Positions 1-11,217 of a stretch of DNA of 64,000 nucleotides are shown here, piece after piece. The notes under the pieces are model-generated. The model made no database searches, was not told the DNA's origin, and saw nothing but the letters and a program-made list of their open reading frames with translations. Both the position numbers and the translations under genes were made by a program. Numbering within the stretch: position 1 is the stretch's first letter; every line of letters starts with the position of its first letter. The stretch lies in NCBI GenBank assembly GCA_000507305.1, contig DF239836.1:9375-73374 (forward strand), written 5' to 3'. The stretch is from Breviolum minutum Mf 1.05b.01 (taxonomy: Eukaryota > Sar > Dinophyceae > Suessiales > Symbiodiniaceae).

Positions 1-1123
1 GCAGGGCACCAGGCAAAAAATCCTACCGCGGCGTAATAGGATTTTGGGCAAGTGGCTCTTCAGGCGGCTGGCCGTCGGCAACACTAGCAAAACACTAGGA
101 TTTAGAAATGTGCTTTGAGAGTCTGGGCTCCGGAAAAATTTCTTAAAGGTACTCTGCCCGTCAAGAAATCTGCGAGAGTCTGGCAGCTTTGGAAAAGTTT
201 CTTATTATAAGGTTTGACCGTAGTTCCGGGGAGGGTTTTTCAGATCGGATTGTCTACCGTTGATGGACAGAATCTAGTGGTTTCTGCGAGGTGGGCTTCG
301 GCAGATTTTGTTCCAACAGCACCACATTGTTGAGTCTACTCCAACGGCGATTTGCCCACCAACCTTGAACCACCCCGCAGACCTGACCTGTTCCCAGATA
401 CGGACACAAACAATCCAAAATGGTGAAAATTTAGTTTCTTACAAGATGGGCCAGTACCAGCTACAAGTAGGGTTATAAGTTATAAGTTACAACTCTACTC
501 AAAAAGAGGTGAAATGACCGCAGCTTCCTATTTATCAGACCTCATTTTTACAAAATCGGCTTTTTGGAATCGCAGGTGTCGCGCCTCTTGCGTGAACAGA
601 AGATTTTACAGCAGAAGGTGCAATGATAGAGTGATGGGAAGGGTGAAAAATCACAGCTGCCAAGGCAAGTTTGAGGATTGACCAGTTGACCCTGGTCATT
701 TGCTGTATGTAAGGGATTGTACTACCAGGTTATATAGGGACTATAATAAGCCATAATAAGGATCCCTATGAACTCAGTATAACGGAGTGTCATAAGGATT
801 TTGAACGTGGCTCATTTGTGTTTCGAAGATGGGGAACACTCCGGTATTACTAACATGGCGACTGCTGGTTAGAATGGACCATGAAATGGAGATGTGTTTC
901 CTGTATAATGTGGGCAATTTCAATTGCCAGCCGTGTTAGTTTGCCAGTTTAGTAGCAATTAGTTCGTAACGTTGGATGAAATACACCTCCGAAATTCAAC
1001 AGCCAGATACCCATGTTTGAAGCCCGAGATACATTTTCCAAGGCCCATCATTTTTTTTGGTGTCTATACTCAACATGGTATCAAAACAGATTCCAAGGCC
1101 CACCTTTTTTTGAAAGGTATCTG
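1..1123. other. no clear gene; short coding-like islands
   Basis: Contains family H copy 670-815 and possible small islands at about 79-140 (RLAVGNTSKTLGFRNVL after CTCTTCAG) and 280-400 (GC-rich, several frames open). None can be assigned. Confidence 0.4.
670..815. repeat. TIR element family H
   Basis: Core TACCAGGTTATATAGGGACT and TAAGGATCCCTATGAAC; right end TTTTGAACGTGGCTCATT. Confidence 0.65.
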
Positions 1124-1206
1124 ATTCCTCAAACTTTCAGCTCTGTTTGAAGATGTATCTCCTATAAAAAATGGTGGTTTTCCATTGCTATGTTAGTTTA
1201 CCAGAG

Positions 1207-1269
1207 GGTAACGGCTGAAACCCAACCCAAGCCGCCAAAGAGGTCTGGATACGATGATTTTCCTGAAGG
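1207..1269 (+). CDS. candidate exon, Pro/Lys-rich segment
   Basis: Open segment reading TAETQPKPPKRSGYDDFPE after an AG|G acceptor formed at the end of a degenerate family D hairpin (about 1124-1209). Codons mostly end in C or G, as in the better exons of this window. No family is recognised. By position it could be an early exon of the coiled-coil gene that follows on the same strand, but nothing in the sequence proves the link. The next G-rich stretch (about 1316-1364, after TTTGCAG) may hold another small exon. Confidence 0.3.
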
Positions 1270-2092
1270 GGTGATTTTTGTCCTTAGGTTCCAGTGGTTG
1301 ATTTTGCAGGGCTTTTGTAGTACATTTCCGAGACTTCCCCATGGCCAAGTTGGTGAAAAAAGTGCTCCCCCTGTGCCCCCCAAAAAAGGTTTCCCCAAAT
1401 TGATATTATATACACCCAGAAAAAAAGGCACAAAAATCTGCATCCCAGTTTCTTTTCCTATTCACCAGATTCCGTATAACTAAAAAGAACATGGGGAAAA
1501 AAAAAAACGCGCCAACAAAAGAGGGGGAGTTGTTTTTTTTTTAAGTGTTTTCTTTGAGGGCCGTCGAAGGTATGGGTTTAGACATCACCATTATATATGG
1601 GGCAAACAAACATGCTGTATCATCATCCACCTGTTTTTGTGATGTTTTTTCTTGGGGCGGGCATTGGGGGGGGTACTCTTAGATTTCCATGGGGGGATAT
1701 GTTTTGTCTCTGACCGTGTTTTGCAAAGTTCGACATCTGCAAAGTGGACTATGACAACATGGTCTGTTTGAGGGACCGTGCTGCTTAATGTCTTGATAAT
1801 TCATTAACAACCCATAGATATCCCAAAAAAAGACATGCCTGGACAACGTCTTCCCCGCTATCAATTTGTTGATCGGCAACCGGTGGTTGTAGGGATAAAG
1901 CAACCATATAATGATGGAATTGATCAGCAACTTGTTTTGCAAGTAACTACAATAGTTTTTTTTTTTCCCAGGCCATACCAAGACCATTCAAACAATAGTC
2001 CCCCTGCACTGGGCAGTTCTGGTGGTGACCTTTTTGGAATAGTGATCAGTGATCTTACATGACCCAGCAATTGAATCACCTGTGCAATCTTT
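1270..2092. other. intron-like DNA
   Basis: T-rich with decayed elements, including a family N-type end at about 1640-1690 (CTTAG|ATTTCC). Nothing coding is convincing. Confidence 0.4.
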
Positions 2093-2192
2093 GCTTATAA
2101 AACCAATGCCGTGGGATTGCGGTTCAAAACCATGCTACCCAGCAGTCGACGCCTCGACTTCCTGGGCATAAAGTGCCATTTCTGTGGCCCCA

Positions 2193-2296
2193 GGTGTCCA
2201 TGCTGGAGAATCATTTGGATCGTAAGACGCGCGAGGTGCACTTTGTTGAAAAGATGGGGGTGGGCGTAGATTTTCAACGAGACCAACATCTTCCAG
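2193..2296 (+). CDS. candidate exon of ODA docking-complex-like coiled coil (CCDC151/ODAD3-like)
   Basis: Starts after GGCCCCAG|G and reads VSMLENHLDRKTREVHFVEK and on to a CCAG|GT donor at 2297. The LEN-x-L-D/E-R/K pattern recalls the LENRLDKA segment that I remember as conserved in CCDC151/ODAD3, a coiled-coil subunit that tethers outer dynein arms to axonemal doublet microtubules. The frame stays open upstream to about 2101, so the exon could be longer. Its 3' border coincides exactly with the start of a family J element, which then supplies the following intron. The assignment rests on this exon together with those at 5570, 7418-7927, 10337 and 13143-13816. Confidence 0.5.
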
Positions 2297-2392
2297 GTGA
2301 TTCAAAGTGACCTTTCTATCCCCTGGTTGAAGGTCACTTAGCCCTTGAAAGGGTCACTTACATATCCCAAAAAGGCCACAAAGAATTGCCAG
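2297..2392 (+). repeat. family J element forming a GT-AG intron
   Basis: Begins GTGATTCAAAGTGACC directly after exon 2193-2296 and ends AAGAATTGCCAG|G. The element itself carries donor and acceptor. Confidence 0.75.
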
Positions 2393-3198
2393 GTTCATAA
2401 ATTTTCATGGAATTTTGTTTGAAAAACCTCCGAAAACGAACGGCTGGAAGCTAAAAATTAGTTGTAGATGTTTTCCCTTCTCCAAAATAGGCATTTTCAG
2501 GTTGCAGCCGTTATAAATGGAGTTAGGGGGCCGCAATAAAGGCCCTATAACTGGGTAACTGGGATTATACCTCCTATCAGTGGAGTTATGGGAAAAATAC
2601 CTGGTTTTAGGAGGAAAAAGGAACTGCCCCGCCTAGTAACCGTCACCGCCAGGATTATTCTCATTTTTAGTAGGGAATCCCTATAAATCTTCATTTGTGA
2701 CTGTCATCCTGGGTAGGGGGTAGACCGAAGATATATAAAACTTGTTGGAAGTGAAGGGGTCCCAAATACCAGTTTTTTCCAAGTCGTTTCTTTCAAAGGT
2801 ACCTTTGTGATACCTTTATGGCCGAACAAAAAAACCCAAAAACTCCCCCATACTAATACCAGAAAAAACGACCCGAATTTGCTTGCAGGTATGAGTCTGA
2901 AAGTTTGGGGAAAGATCACAAATCACAAAGCTGTTTGAAGGGTAGCGGGGGATTTATCCTACTGTTGGTGGAAGAAATCCGGCTAACCAGTCACCAGTTT
3001 GATAGGTAGTTTATGCCTACGTCGCCGTTAGCGACCCCATGGCAAAACTGCAATTTTTGGGGGTGGGTTGGGGGGGGTGGGGATGATGACGTTGATAGGT
3101 AGTTTATCCCAGTATTTATTAGGGTTCTTGGAGAATTCTTCCTCATCGACCAGGCAAAAAAAACGAAATTTGGGTCAGATCCACCTTAGTGAGGAGTG

Positions 3199-3333
3199 CT
3201 TGGATGTCCCGGGACGGAAGTTAGGATCAATGGTTGGGATCAATGGGTTATTTCACCTACTTATAAATGGGGGTATAATATTGGGGTTACCACCCATTTA
3301 CTAACCATTTACTAATTTCCTGGGACATCCAAG
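3199..3333. repeat. hairpin family B, copy B1
   Basis: CTTGGATGTCCCGGGACGG ... ACTAATTTCCTGGGACATCC, 135 bp palindrome. Confidence 0.85.
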
Positions 3334-3587
3334 TGAATTGTTTAACAAGAAAATGAAGAAAACAAATCTCTCCGAAGCTCCAGCCTTCCGTTTGTGTTTT
3401 TACCGATCACTGGTGTGCTTGATTTTCAACAATATTTGTCCTTGTGGAAGTAAACTGTTTTTTTGGTGCTACAAAAGGAATGCGAAACAATTAATTACTT
3501 TGTGATCGTTTGGGAGGGGGGGGGGGGTACAGAAATCCGAGTGGTACGGCTACGGCTAAGGGTATAGAAGTTATGCTATGATAATAA

Positions 3588-3935
<348 letters not shown>

Positions 3936-4059
3936 TGCTGATGCTCGTAGCAGTGGTGGGGGTGGAACATGAACTATGACCATGAATTACTCCCCCGAAA
4001 CCAACAGGAACATGAACATCTAAAGAGACTACTCCTCCCCAAAAACAAGTGCATACCAG

Positions 4060-4163
4060 GTGATTCAATTCGTGACCTTTCTATCCCCAAACGTTGGAGG
4101 TCACTTAGACCTTGCAAAGGGTCACGTTTTCACCATCCCAAAAAGCTCACAAAGAATTGCCAG
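4060..4163 (+). repeat. family J element
   Basis: CCAG|GTGATTCAATTCGTGACC ... AAAGAATTGCCAG|GTATAA. A diverged copy is at about 8340-8443. Confidence 0.8.
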
Positions 4164-5056
4164 GTATAAAATCATTTTCATGCCATGATTCTGGTATGCT
4201 GCAAGTATTCAATTACATCTGCAAGTATTCAACGGTACCGTGTTGGGAAGGATCACCCTTCCCCCAAAACACTCTTGAGTCGATGATTTTCCTTTTCTTG
4301 CTTGGTGGGATATGGATTCTTTCCTTGGATGATAGTGATATCTTGTTCATCACACTAGGTAGAGGCGAAGCAACATTTCAGCCGTCGCATCAATGAGGAC
4401 AAGGCTGCATGGGAGGAAATTTTGGTAATGTCCACCCTTGAAATGCATTGGAAACATATGCAAAAGTGGAGTTTTTGGGCATAGACTCAATGTTGTTGGC
4501 CTTCATTTTGGGACCAGCCCTGGTGGTGAATACATAATCCCTTATGATAGGCTGGCTAGAAGGGTGGGCATCTTGATCCATATGACATTTGGTGTTTTTT
4601 TGCACCCAGGACTTCTTAGTGAGGCAAGTTTTTTGTTTGCTATGATTTTTTTGGTGGGTCCCGGTGTCTCAAAATTAGTGACCCGAACATGTTTTTGAGT
4701 GGTAGGATTTGGGATCACCTATATACTTTGACTGCCCTTATTGTATATCTCTAGATGCAATAGGAGTCAAGGAAAAAGGTTTGAGATTTTCACTGAAACA
4801 AGTGCCACTATCTGTGACCCTCACACGCATTTTTTCGTTTGTTGGTGATGATGAGTTCCTGGTTGTTGCTAGACATGTTTGGCACATATACCTAAGGTGC
4901 TTCTTAAGTAAAGGGCGGTCATGGCCCATCTTTTGGTGTACTAAACGAAGCTTACCATGTGCAAAAGCCACCCCCGACTTGGGTTTGTGATCAATCCGGT
5001 GGAGGTTTTTCTAAGTGAGTTGGGCATTTCCCGGGCAAAATCGCCGATATTTGGAA

Positions 5057-5161
5057 TACACCCCTGAAATTTAACGTAGCCCCTGAAAAGTGATGGTTGG
5101 AAGATGAGTTTCCTTTTGGGATTGCCTACTTTTGGGGGCTATGTTAAATTTCCGTGGTGTA
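5057..5161. repeat. hairpin, hybrid of families D and E
   Basis: Ends as in E (TACACCCCTGAAATTTAAC / GTTAAATTTCCGTGGTGTA) and interior as in D (GCCCCTGAAAA ... GGGGGCTATG). Confidence 0.75.
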
Positions 5162-5200
5162 CTTCTTTTCAAGGACTCTGAACCTTTCAATCTCGTTTTA

Positions 5201-5323
5201 GCTCCCTGAAACTAACAGCTGCCAAAACACCTAAAAAACTGCCATCTTTCAAAAAGGAAACGATTGGATCGTCTTCCATCCCCGTCCAGTTTCAGGGGCA
5301 AACTTGCTGTTAGTTTTGAGGTG
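5201..5323. repeat. hairpin family D
   Basis: CTCCCTGAAACTAACAGC ... GCTGTTAGTTTTGAGG. Confidence 0.7.
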
Positions 5324-5404
5324 TGTTAGCCACCACAGGTGTAGTTTGGGATCCCTTTTGAAAGGATCATCTGAGAGTCTGAGAGTCTGTGTTTTTTTTA
5401 AACT

Positions 5405-5498
5405 TACCCTCCGGTAATCTAACATAGCCACCATTTGTAAATGAGTTTCCTATCGGAAAAGGGAAATTTCCATTGCTATGTTAGACTACCGGGGTGTA
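5405..5498. repeat. hairpin family D
   Basis: TACCCTCCGGTAATCTAACA ... TGTTAGACTACCGGGGTGTA. A half copy with the same interior is at about 1124-1209. Confidence 0.8.
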
Positions 5499-5569
5499 TT
5501 TTTTTTTGACCTGGCCTTAACAAAAAAGATTGACATGGTGGACCCCATGGTTTTTCAGCGTCCTGAAAG

Positions 5570-5610
5570 GTGGAGCAAATCGTGAAGCTGGAAATCTTGG
5601 AGCAGGACTC
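5570..5610 (+). CDS. candidate short coiled-coil exon (CCDC151/ODAD3-like)
   Basis: AG|G acceptor at 5569/5570 and GT donor at 5611. The 41 bp read VEQIVKLEILEQD with nearly every codon ending in G or C, and the residues form a heptad. Just after the LEN-rich segment, CCDC151-type proteins carry a YEQIVKRL-like stretch (from memory), so both order and sequence fit. Start phase 0, end phase 2. A longer open frame on the same strand (5530-5793) overlaps it and is probably a chance reading. Confidence 0.45.
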
Positions 5611-6156
5611 GTAGGGCAGGGGGAAAAAATCGGGGGAGAGAAGGAACATCATGAAAGCACCATGGATAAATGTCAACGAAATCCTTCAACAAATTCCATG
5701 TTTCTTTCTTGTGTGCTTTTTTTTCCTCACTTTTTAACACTTCCTATTTTTAGGAAAGAACAAGAGCCCCTGGCAAAAAAGTGGGGAACTTAATATAGAA
5801 GGGTATTATTGGGTAAAAAGTTGCAAACACGAAGGCGGCGTTTTTCTTGGATAGTTTGCGGGAGAAGAGCATGCATATATCATAGGAATTTATGATAATT
5901 TATGGATACCCCAATGCCACCCTGCCACTGTGTTGAGTGGGTTTATCAGTTGGATACTTGGTGGGGAAAGCTCGCTTTCCCAACGGCGGCCCCACTTTTT
6001 TTTGGACAATCACACTCATCACCCACCATACATTTTTGGGAGGATGAAAAAACACTGCAAATATATTATTGAGGCATTTCCCTGAAAAAATAGTGCATTG
6101 CTTCAGTTGGTGTCTTAGAATGAGCGGGATGTATATCTTACTTCGGCCTCCCCCCC

Positions 6157-6248
6157 GCTGTTCATGAGAGCTCGGTGCGCCAGGACATGCACTTGGAGCG
6201 CATGATCTGTACCACCGCCGTCAGCGATCTATCAGCAGCCATTGAAAG
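6157..6248 (+). CDS. candidate exon, acidic/helical segment
   Basis: Reads SSVRQDMHLERMICTTAV followed by SDLSAAIER, with a GC-rich third position unlike the flanking AT-rich DNA, and ends at GAAAG|GTGGAG (GT donor at 6249). The SAAIER ending resembles the QLAAIERT-like part that follows the EQIVK segment in CCDC151-type proteins. The acceptor is not obvious: the nearest AGs lie inside the reading frame (about 6168), so the 5' border is approximate. I place it in the same gene as the flanking + strand coiled-coil exons. Confidence 0.45.
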
Positions 6249-6860
6249 GTGGAGCTTAAGGGTTTGAAATGCCAAAAATTGCGCCGTTGCGAGTGGTGAA
6301 GTTTTGACACATGGAATTTGAATCGCCCTCTAAAACCGAAGCAACCATACATTTGCCTTACAACAAAAACATAGTACTTTCCATTGTTTTCCTATCTTTT
6401 TGCAAAGGCATGTAGCTACCACCTGGACATTTATGAAGGTTTTTACCAAGCCAACGTCCCAAAAATCCCAAACGTTAAACCTATATTCAACGTCCCACTC
6501 GTTTTTGGGTACCTGACAGGCGGTGAAACGGCAAGTCGGTAGTCTTATGGCCGACATCCGGCCATTTTTTTTTTCCTATGGCCACCGGGGGGGATGACTT
6601 CAATGTAAGTTGTTCATACCTGGATCTGGGTGGTGGTTTCAAATCCTTTTTTTGCTTTCATCCCGAAAATTTTGGGGCATTTTTTCTCCAATTTGACGTT
6701 CTTCGGCATATTCTGAACCACTGGGTTGGTGGTTCAACCACCGACCCACCGAAACGTGGATCTTCCTGTTCCGAAAACGCATAACCAAAACAGGCCAACA
6801 ACAACGCAGATGGGTCCCCAATCAGCCAAGCAGCATTTTTGTGGCTTCTAGCGACCTCAG

Positions 6861-6924
6861 GCGCCGACAAGATGTGAATCAAGGAGAAGATTTCGAAAAC
6901 TGGCGCTACGACGTCGCCTTGGAG
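6861..6924 (+). CDS. candidate exon
   Basis: AG|G acceptor at 6860/6861 and GT donor at 6925. Reads RRQDVNQGEDFENWRYDVAL. Third positions are rich in C and G. The next candidate exon (6957-7029) does not join in the same phase with the donor chosen here, so one of the two borders is probably wrong. It lies in the run of + strand coiled-coil exons but has no residue pattern that I recognise. Confidence 0.35.
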
Positions 6925-6956
6925 GTTGGTTGGTTTGGGTGGTGTTCCCAACAAAG

Positions 6957-7029
6957 GAATGGCCGTAAAACTGCATGGAATCTGCAAGAATTCATGGATG
7001 AATTGTTCAAAGACTTGCAATCTTACAAC
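6957..7029 (+). CDS. candidate exon
   Basis: Acceptor ACAAAG|G and a textbook donor CAAC|GTAAGC at 7030. Reads NLQEFMDELFKDLQSYN after an NGRKTAW start, an amphipathic helix-like sequence. Probably part of the same coiled-coil gene as its neighbours. Phase with the preceding candidate is not resolved. Confidence 0.35.
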
Positions 7030-7417
7030 GTAAGCGTTATTTTCTCGAAAATATCGTGGGGAGTGGGGAGTGTATTAAGGTAAAAACCTCCCTTTACTTG
7101 GCACTACGCAGAAGCCAACAAATATTGGTAAGATGTGGTATCTTGTCGGCTTTGCAAAATTTTCCTCCATGCTGGTGTTGACTTCACACAGAATCCTATT
7201 CCGGTGGGGAGGAGGGATTGTTTGGACTCTCAATGTGACCTTTTTTTCTCAACAAAAACTCTTGGAGAATCAACAATCATCTGAGTGAACTATGATCATG
7301 CTTCGCATGCATCTTAAATTACTCAAAACACAAAATCAGGTTGACTTTCCAGATTTCAACAAAACCAACCTCTCTGGATGGCGTGAATTTTTTTTTGGGT
7401 TTCTCTCCCGCCAACAG

Positions 7418-7482
7418 CGACAACGACAACGACACACCCAGGCGGCCACGGAAGCCTTTGAAGCCACTGCTGGGAGATACAG
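7418..7482 (+). CDS. candidate coiled-coil exon (CCDC151/ODAD3-like)
   Basis: Acceptor CCAACAG|C and donor ATACAG|GTGTGG. Reads RQRHTQAATEAFEATAGRY in phase 0 and ends with two bases of an Arg codon (phase 2). The next exon starts at 7859 with the single G that completes AGG (Arg), giving GRYRKIYAIEKL across the junction. The phase match over a 376 bp GT-AG intron is good internal support that both are real. Confidence 0.5.
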
Positions 7483-7858
7483 GTGTGGCGAGCGACAGCA
7501 GGGAAAAAGTGTTCCCGCGGCCGGGTTGGGAATTCCCCCCAACAATGGTGGTGGCTGCTTTTTGGGGGAATTTGCCCCCCAAAAAACCCCTCCCCAAACA
7601 TCATTCAGGTTGAGGAATTGTAGTACTTTGGGGGGCCAGCTTTGGTGGCAAAAAAAAACACCCGCGGTCGTTTTTTTTAAAAAGCAACCAGTTGAACACA
7701 ATTTTTTGCATTGGTTGGTTGTTTGTTTCTTTCTTTCTTTCTTTCTTAGCTTTTTTGTTTACTTGTCTTTTTTTTGGATTTCATTCGTTTGCTCTTGGGG
7801 ATCAATAATGTCTCTTCCCATTCCAGTGGTTTTTTTCTCGTCGAATTTTCCCGTCCAG

Positions 7859-7927
7859 GAAGATCTATGCCATCGAAAAGCTCACAGGCGAAACGGAACA
7901 TTTCTCCAAACGACCAGTTTCAAATGG
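7859..7927 (+). CDS. candidate exon joined in phase to the previous one
   Basis: AG|G acceptor at 7858/7859. Reads KIYAIEKLTGETEHFSKRP, alternating charged and hydrophobic residues with GC-rich third positions. Together with 7418-7482 it gives a continuous helical stretch. The donor is uncertain: GT at 7917-7918 is the first choice. Downstream the DNA runs into a separate hairpin (family T, 7962-8088) and a family H element. Confidence 0.45.
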
Positions 7928-7961
7928 ATGGAACAAAAATCCTGGGTGGAAAGGGTATAGT

Positions 7962-8088
7962 GTCAACCCTGGATTAATAAACCCCTATAGTGATTATTAA
8001 GAGGGGGTACCCCGAAAAGTGATAAATCCCCTTTAAATTGGGACCCCCCCAATTAAACAACCATGGGGTTTATTAATCCGGGGTCAAC
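7962..8088. repeat. hairpin T (single copy seen)
   Basis: GTCAACCCTGGATTAATAAA ... GTTTATTAATCCGGGGTCAA: 127 bp palindrome next to a family H core (about 8095-8205). Confidence 0.8.
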
Positions 8089-8205
8089 ATTATAGAGATT
8101 TTACTACCCAGTTATATAGGGATTATAAGGATCCCAGGATCCCTATTAAGCAACCAGGATCCAAAGGAAAGTAGGAGGGCTTTTTTTGTGGTTCAAATGG
8201 ATGGA

Positions 8206-9485
8206 TGCCTGATGGAAGCAATGAAGCAACCATTTCCCAAGTAAACATTTGGAGGAGTCATCCACTTGAAACAACTATTAAACAAACATGTTTGTTTTGG
8301 GGTACCAAGACAATGATAATGTATACATAATCCTCCAAGTACTTCAATTCATGACCTAGCTTTTTCATCCCAGATCCTTGAAGGTCACCAACAAACAACC
8401 CTTGATTTCGGGGTCACGTTTTCAACTCAACATCCCCATGACAGGTACCGGAAGTCATCTGAATCCAGTCATTTTATGTGGAGAAACAACTATACCCTCC
8501 TTAAGACCAACATGGCACCATCCCAAAAGGAAACTAGTCTCCCTATCATCAATTTTCACGGGCTTTTGCTGTTCGTTTCAGGGAGTATATACAAAAATGA
8601 TCCAAAACAAACATTTTGCACGTGGGAATGCAAAAACCATCGCAAACAACAAACACTTTACCAACAACCAATATCTTCCCCAAGATTTCTGTCCCTTCAA
8701 CGGATCTCGACGAGATGTTTTGGTTTTTCAAGGGTTCTCAAGACGTCAAGAGTTTCAAGAGTTTCAAAAACTTCGCCTCTTCTTTTGACTGGGAGCAAAA
8801 AAGACCAGCTGCAATAAACCAACAGGATTTTTTCCCAACCAAAAATAAAAAAGCATGTTTGAAGAAAAAACATCAACAAATCCCAGGGAAATCATCTTCA
8901 ACTTCATCTCTCAACTCCGGGGGCGGGTGAAAATTTGGAGCTTTGGTAGTTGGTAAATGGTCCGAGCATGGTTGGGGGGTTACAACCAGCTGGGGGTTGA
9001 GCATTGTGCTGAAAATCTCTCTATCTTATTTCCACTTTTTTGGTTGAATTCCAGTAGACAACTGAACTGAATCGCTGTTTTTTGTTTGTTGGGAGATGAC
9101 CACGGCAGTAACTTTCTTGAAGGATTCCCAAATCCGATTGCCGAGTTGAACCCATGGCAGAAACAAGTTTCTTTTTGGACATGGAACTTTGAAATAACTT
9201 TCTTGTTTTTCTTATTTTTTTCTAGGGAATTTTGCCATGTTCTAACCCCCTTGAAATCACAGTCTTTCGAAAGTTTTCTTTCCCCCCAAAGAAATGTCGA
9301 CACGGATGAGACATTCATCCTGGCGTTCTAAGTTTGAGGTATATAATTGTAAAAAAGAACAACACTTGGTATAGTTACGGCTTTTTAAAAAGAACGTGAC
9401 ACATTTGTAGAAAAGAACAACAAACTTCCTGGCGTGCTATTGTAAAATTGCTCCCAACAAAAGAACAACAAACTATAGCAGTTAT
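8206..9485. other. intron-like DNA, low-complexity ORFs only
   Basis: A decayed family J copy (8340-8443) and T- or CAA-rich low-complexity stretches; the ORFs here (Lys/Ser/Phe-rich) lack exon-like composition. Confidence 0.4.
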
Positions 9486-9611
9486 ATGGATGTTTCCGAA
9501 AATAGTGGGTTAAAACCCCCAAAATCATCCATGGATTGATAGGGTTTTCCATGATTTTCACCATCCATTTTGGGGTAAAATCCCCCTATTTTTTTGGTTC
9601 AACACCCATAT
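9486..9611. repeat. hairpin element family A, copy A1
   Basis: 126 bp with inverted ends (ATGGATGTTTCC / GGTTCAACACCCAT). Flanked by an 8 bp direct repeat GCAGTTAT (9478-9485 and 9612-9619). The AG in the right copy is the apparent acceptor of the next exon. Confidence 0.8.
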
Positions 9612-9615
9612 GCAG

Positions 9616-9690
9616 TTATCAACCAAACGCACCAAAAAGGCCGCTTAAAACGCGCAAAGATCGCACTCCTCGAGGCCAACAAAATCCAAC
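9616..9690 (+). CDS. candidate coiled-coil exon next to a family A element
   Basis: Acceptor ATATGCAG|TT lies inside the right-hand copy of an 8 bp direct repeat (GCAGTTAT) that flanks the family A element at 9486-9611. Reads INQTHQKGRLKRAKIALLEA then NK. The basic, heptad-like KRAKIALLEANK fits the region that precedes the EATG motif in CCDC151-type proteins. The 3' border is unclear because the open frame continues into a Pro/Asn-rich tail. Confidence 0.4.
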
Positions 9691-9794
9691 CTCCCGACCT
9701 CCCGGGACCAACCAACCGACCGACCTTTCCCTCCCACTCCAACATGGGCAAAATGGGACCAAATCCCAACACCATTTATAGGGGCTAAGGCCTC

Positions 9795-10082
9795 ATTTAT
9801 AACTGGTATGTGGTGGAAACCTGGCTTTGGGAAATCAAAAATTGAATGGGATCTTACCAACGGATCCCTAAGTAAGTTGCAATCAAGCTATGAGATGCTC
9901 AGGTTTTTTCGGGGTCAGTGGGTCCGGACCGTTGGAGAATTTCTTGGATCAACTTCAAAAACTTTACCATCATGAGTGTCCCATCAAAAAATAGTCCCCA
10001 TCATAGTGAGCAGTTTTTGTGTATATTTCGATTTACATAAAACTACCCTTCTGGGGTGATCACTTTGCGGTTTGCTGGCTAT
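9795..10082 (+). repeat. family U element, copy 1
   Basis: About 290 bp from GGTATGTGGTGGAAACCTGG to GATCACTTTGCGGTTTGCTG. Matches the reverse complement of 60660-60985 over its length. Confidence 0.8.
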
Positions 10083-10199
10083 ATGGATGTTTCCGAAAAT
10101 AGTGGGTTTTCCCCCCAAACCATCCATGGATGAATAGGGTTTTCCATGATTTTCACCATCCATTTTGGGGTAAAATCCCCTATTTTTGGAAACACCCAT
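10081..10199. repeat. hairpin family A, copy A2
   Basis: Nearly identical in sequence to A1: TTTCCGAAAATAGTGGG on the left and CCCCTATTTTTGGAAACACC on the right. Confidence 0.85.
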
Positions 10200-10336
10200 T
10201 TGATTTCAAGAGTTTAAGGATTCCAATGTTGTGAATTTTCGGGTTTTTCGTGTGGGCAAGATGATAAGATTTCACCAACCCAGCTTGGTTTTTTGCTGGC
10301 TATATATATATATATATTCTTGGACTCCCGGATCAG

Positions 10337-10506
10337 GCAACTGTTTGCAGCGACTGACCTTTGATCAAGCAGAACAAAGCGAAGCGACGGAAGATGGCTT
10401 TCAACGCATTCGGGAGGTCACCGGCTTGACAGATGTCATGGATATTGTACACAAGCTTCTTGGGCAAAAAAAAACACAACTACAAACAACAAAACAAAAA
10501 AAAACA
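10337..10506 (+). CDS. exon with the EATG-type motif of ODA docking-complex coiled coils (CCDC151/ODAD3-like)
   Basis: Acceptor GATCAG|G at 10336/10337 and donor AAACAG|GTGTGT at 10507. Reads LQRLTFDQAEQSEATEDGF then QRIREVTGLTDVMDIVHKLL. The pattern F-x-x-I-R/K-E-A/V-T-G-x-T/S-D-V-x-x-I-V-x-x-F/L-L is what I know from CCDC151/ODAD3 and ODAD1/CCDC114 relatives (outer dynein arm docking, axoneme). This is the strongest clue to the gene's identity. The last 13 codons (KKTQLQTTKQKK) are A-rich and may include simple-sequence drift; an earlier donor is possible. Confidence 0.6.
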
Positions 10507-11077
10507 GGTGTGTGTTGTTGTTGATTTATATGGAAAAGGTTTACTAAAACGCCATTTTTGTTTGGGTAGCCTTTGAGTTTTAGTGGGGTTTTATCTAAAT
10601 CTAACTCAAAAAGGTGTGTGTTGATTTGGAAAGATGATTGATTTGAGTCTTAGGTAGTGAAGATGTTTTGGGAAGGTGAAGGTTGGTGGATGGAAGAGTG
10701 TCTTTTCGTTCATGTTTTTTGGTATCTTTGGCCACTTCCATTGGCAAGGGTAAGGATTGCTGATCCTTTCACAACGGGTTGTGTAAACAGGTTTGCTCAG
10801 TCATAAATCACTTGAAATTGGGGGTAAGTTCATTTACAAGAAATCAAACACTAAAATTTGATAGCTCAATTTCATCTAGTATATACCATAGAGTTAACCC
10901 TTTATACCAAGAAATCATCCTGGTTTCCAGCTGCAAAAACGAAAAGGACAACTTCATCCATCCCCAAATTCACCTCTTTGGATTTATGGATTCATAAAAC
11001 TGTGATCTTTTGTTCTGAAAATGTGGTTGATGACTCACTGAGTTTTGACTGAAGATGGCTAGATGATGCTGGAAATT

Positions 11078-11217
11078 TTGACCCTGGTTGATTGGGTTAT
11101 ACAGGGGATTCTACTACCCAGTTATGTAGGGATTATGATAAGCTATTACAAGGATCCCTATAAACCAACCAGGATTCAATGGAAAGTAAGGGACCCCGGG
11201 CTTTTTCCGTGGCTCGG
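11078..11217. repeat. TIR element family H
   Basis: Core TACTACCCAGTTATGTAGGG ... CAAGGATCCCTATAAACC; right end GGGCTTTTTCCGTGGCTCGG. Confidence 0.8.
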
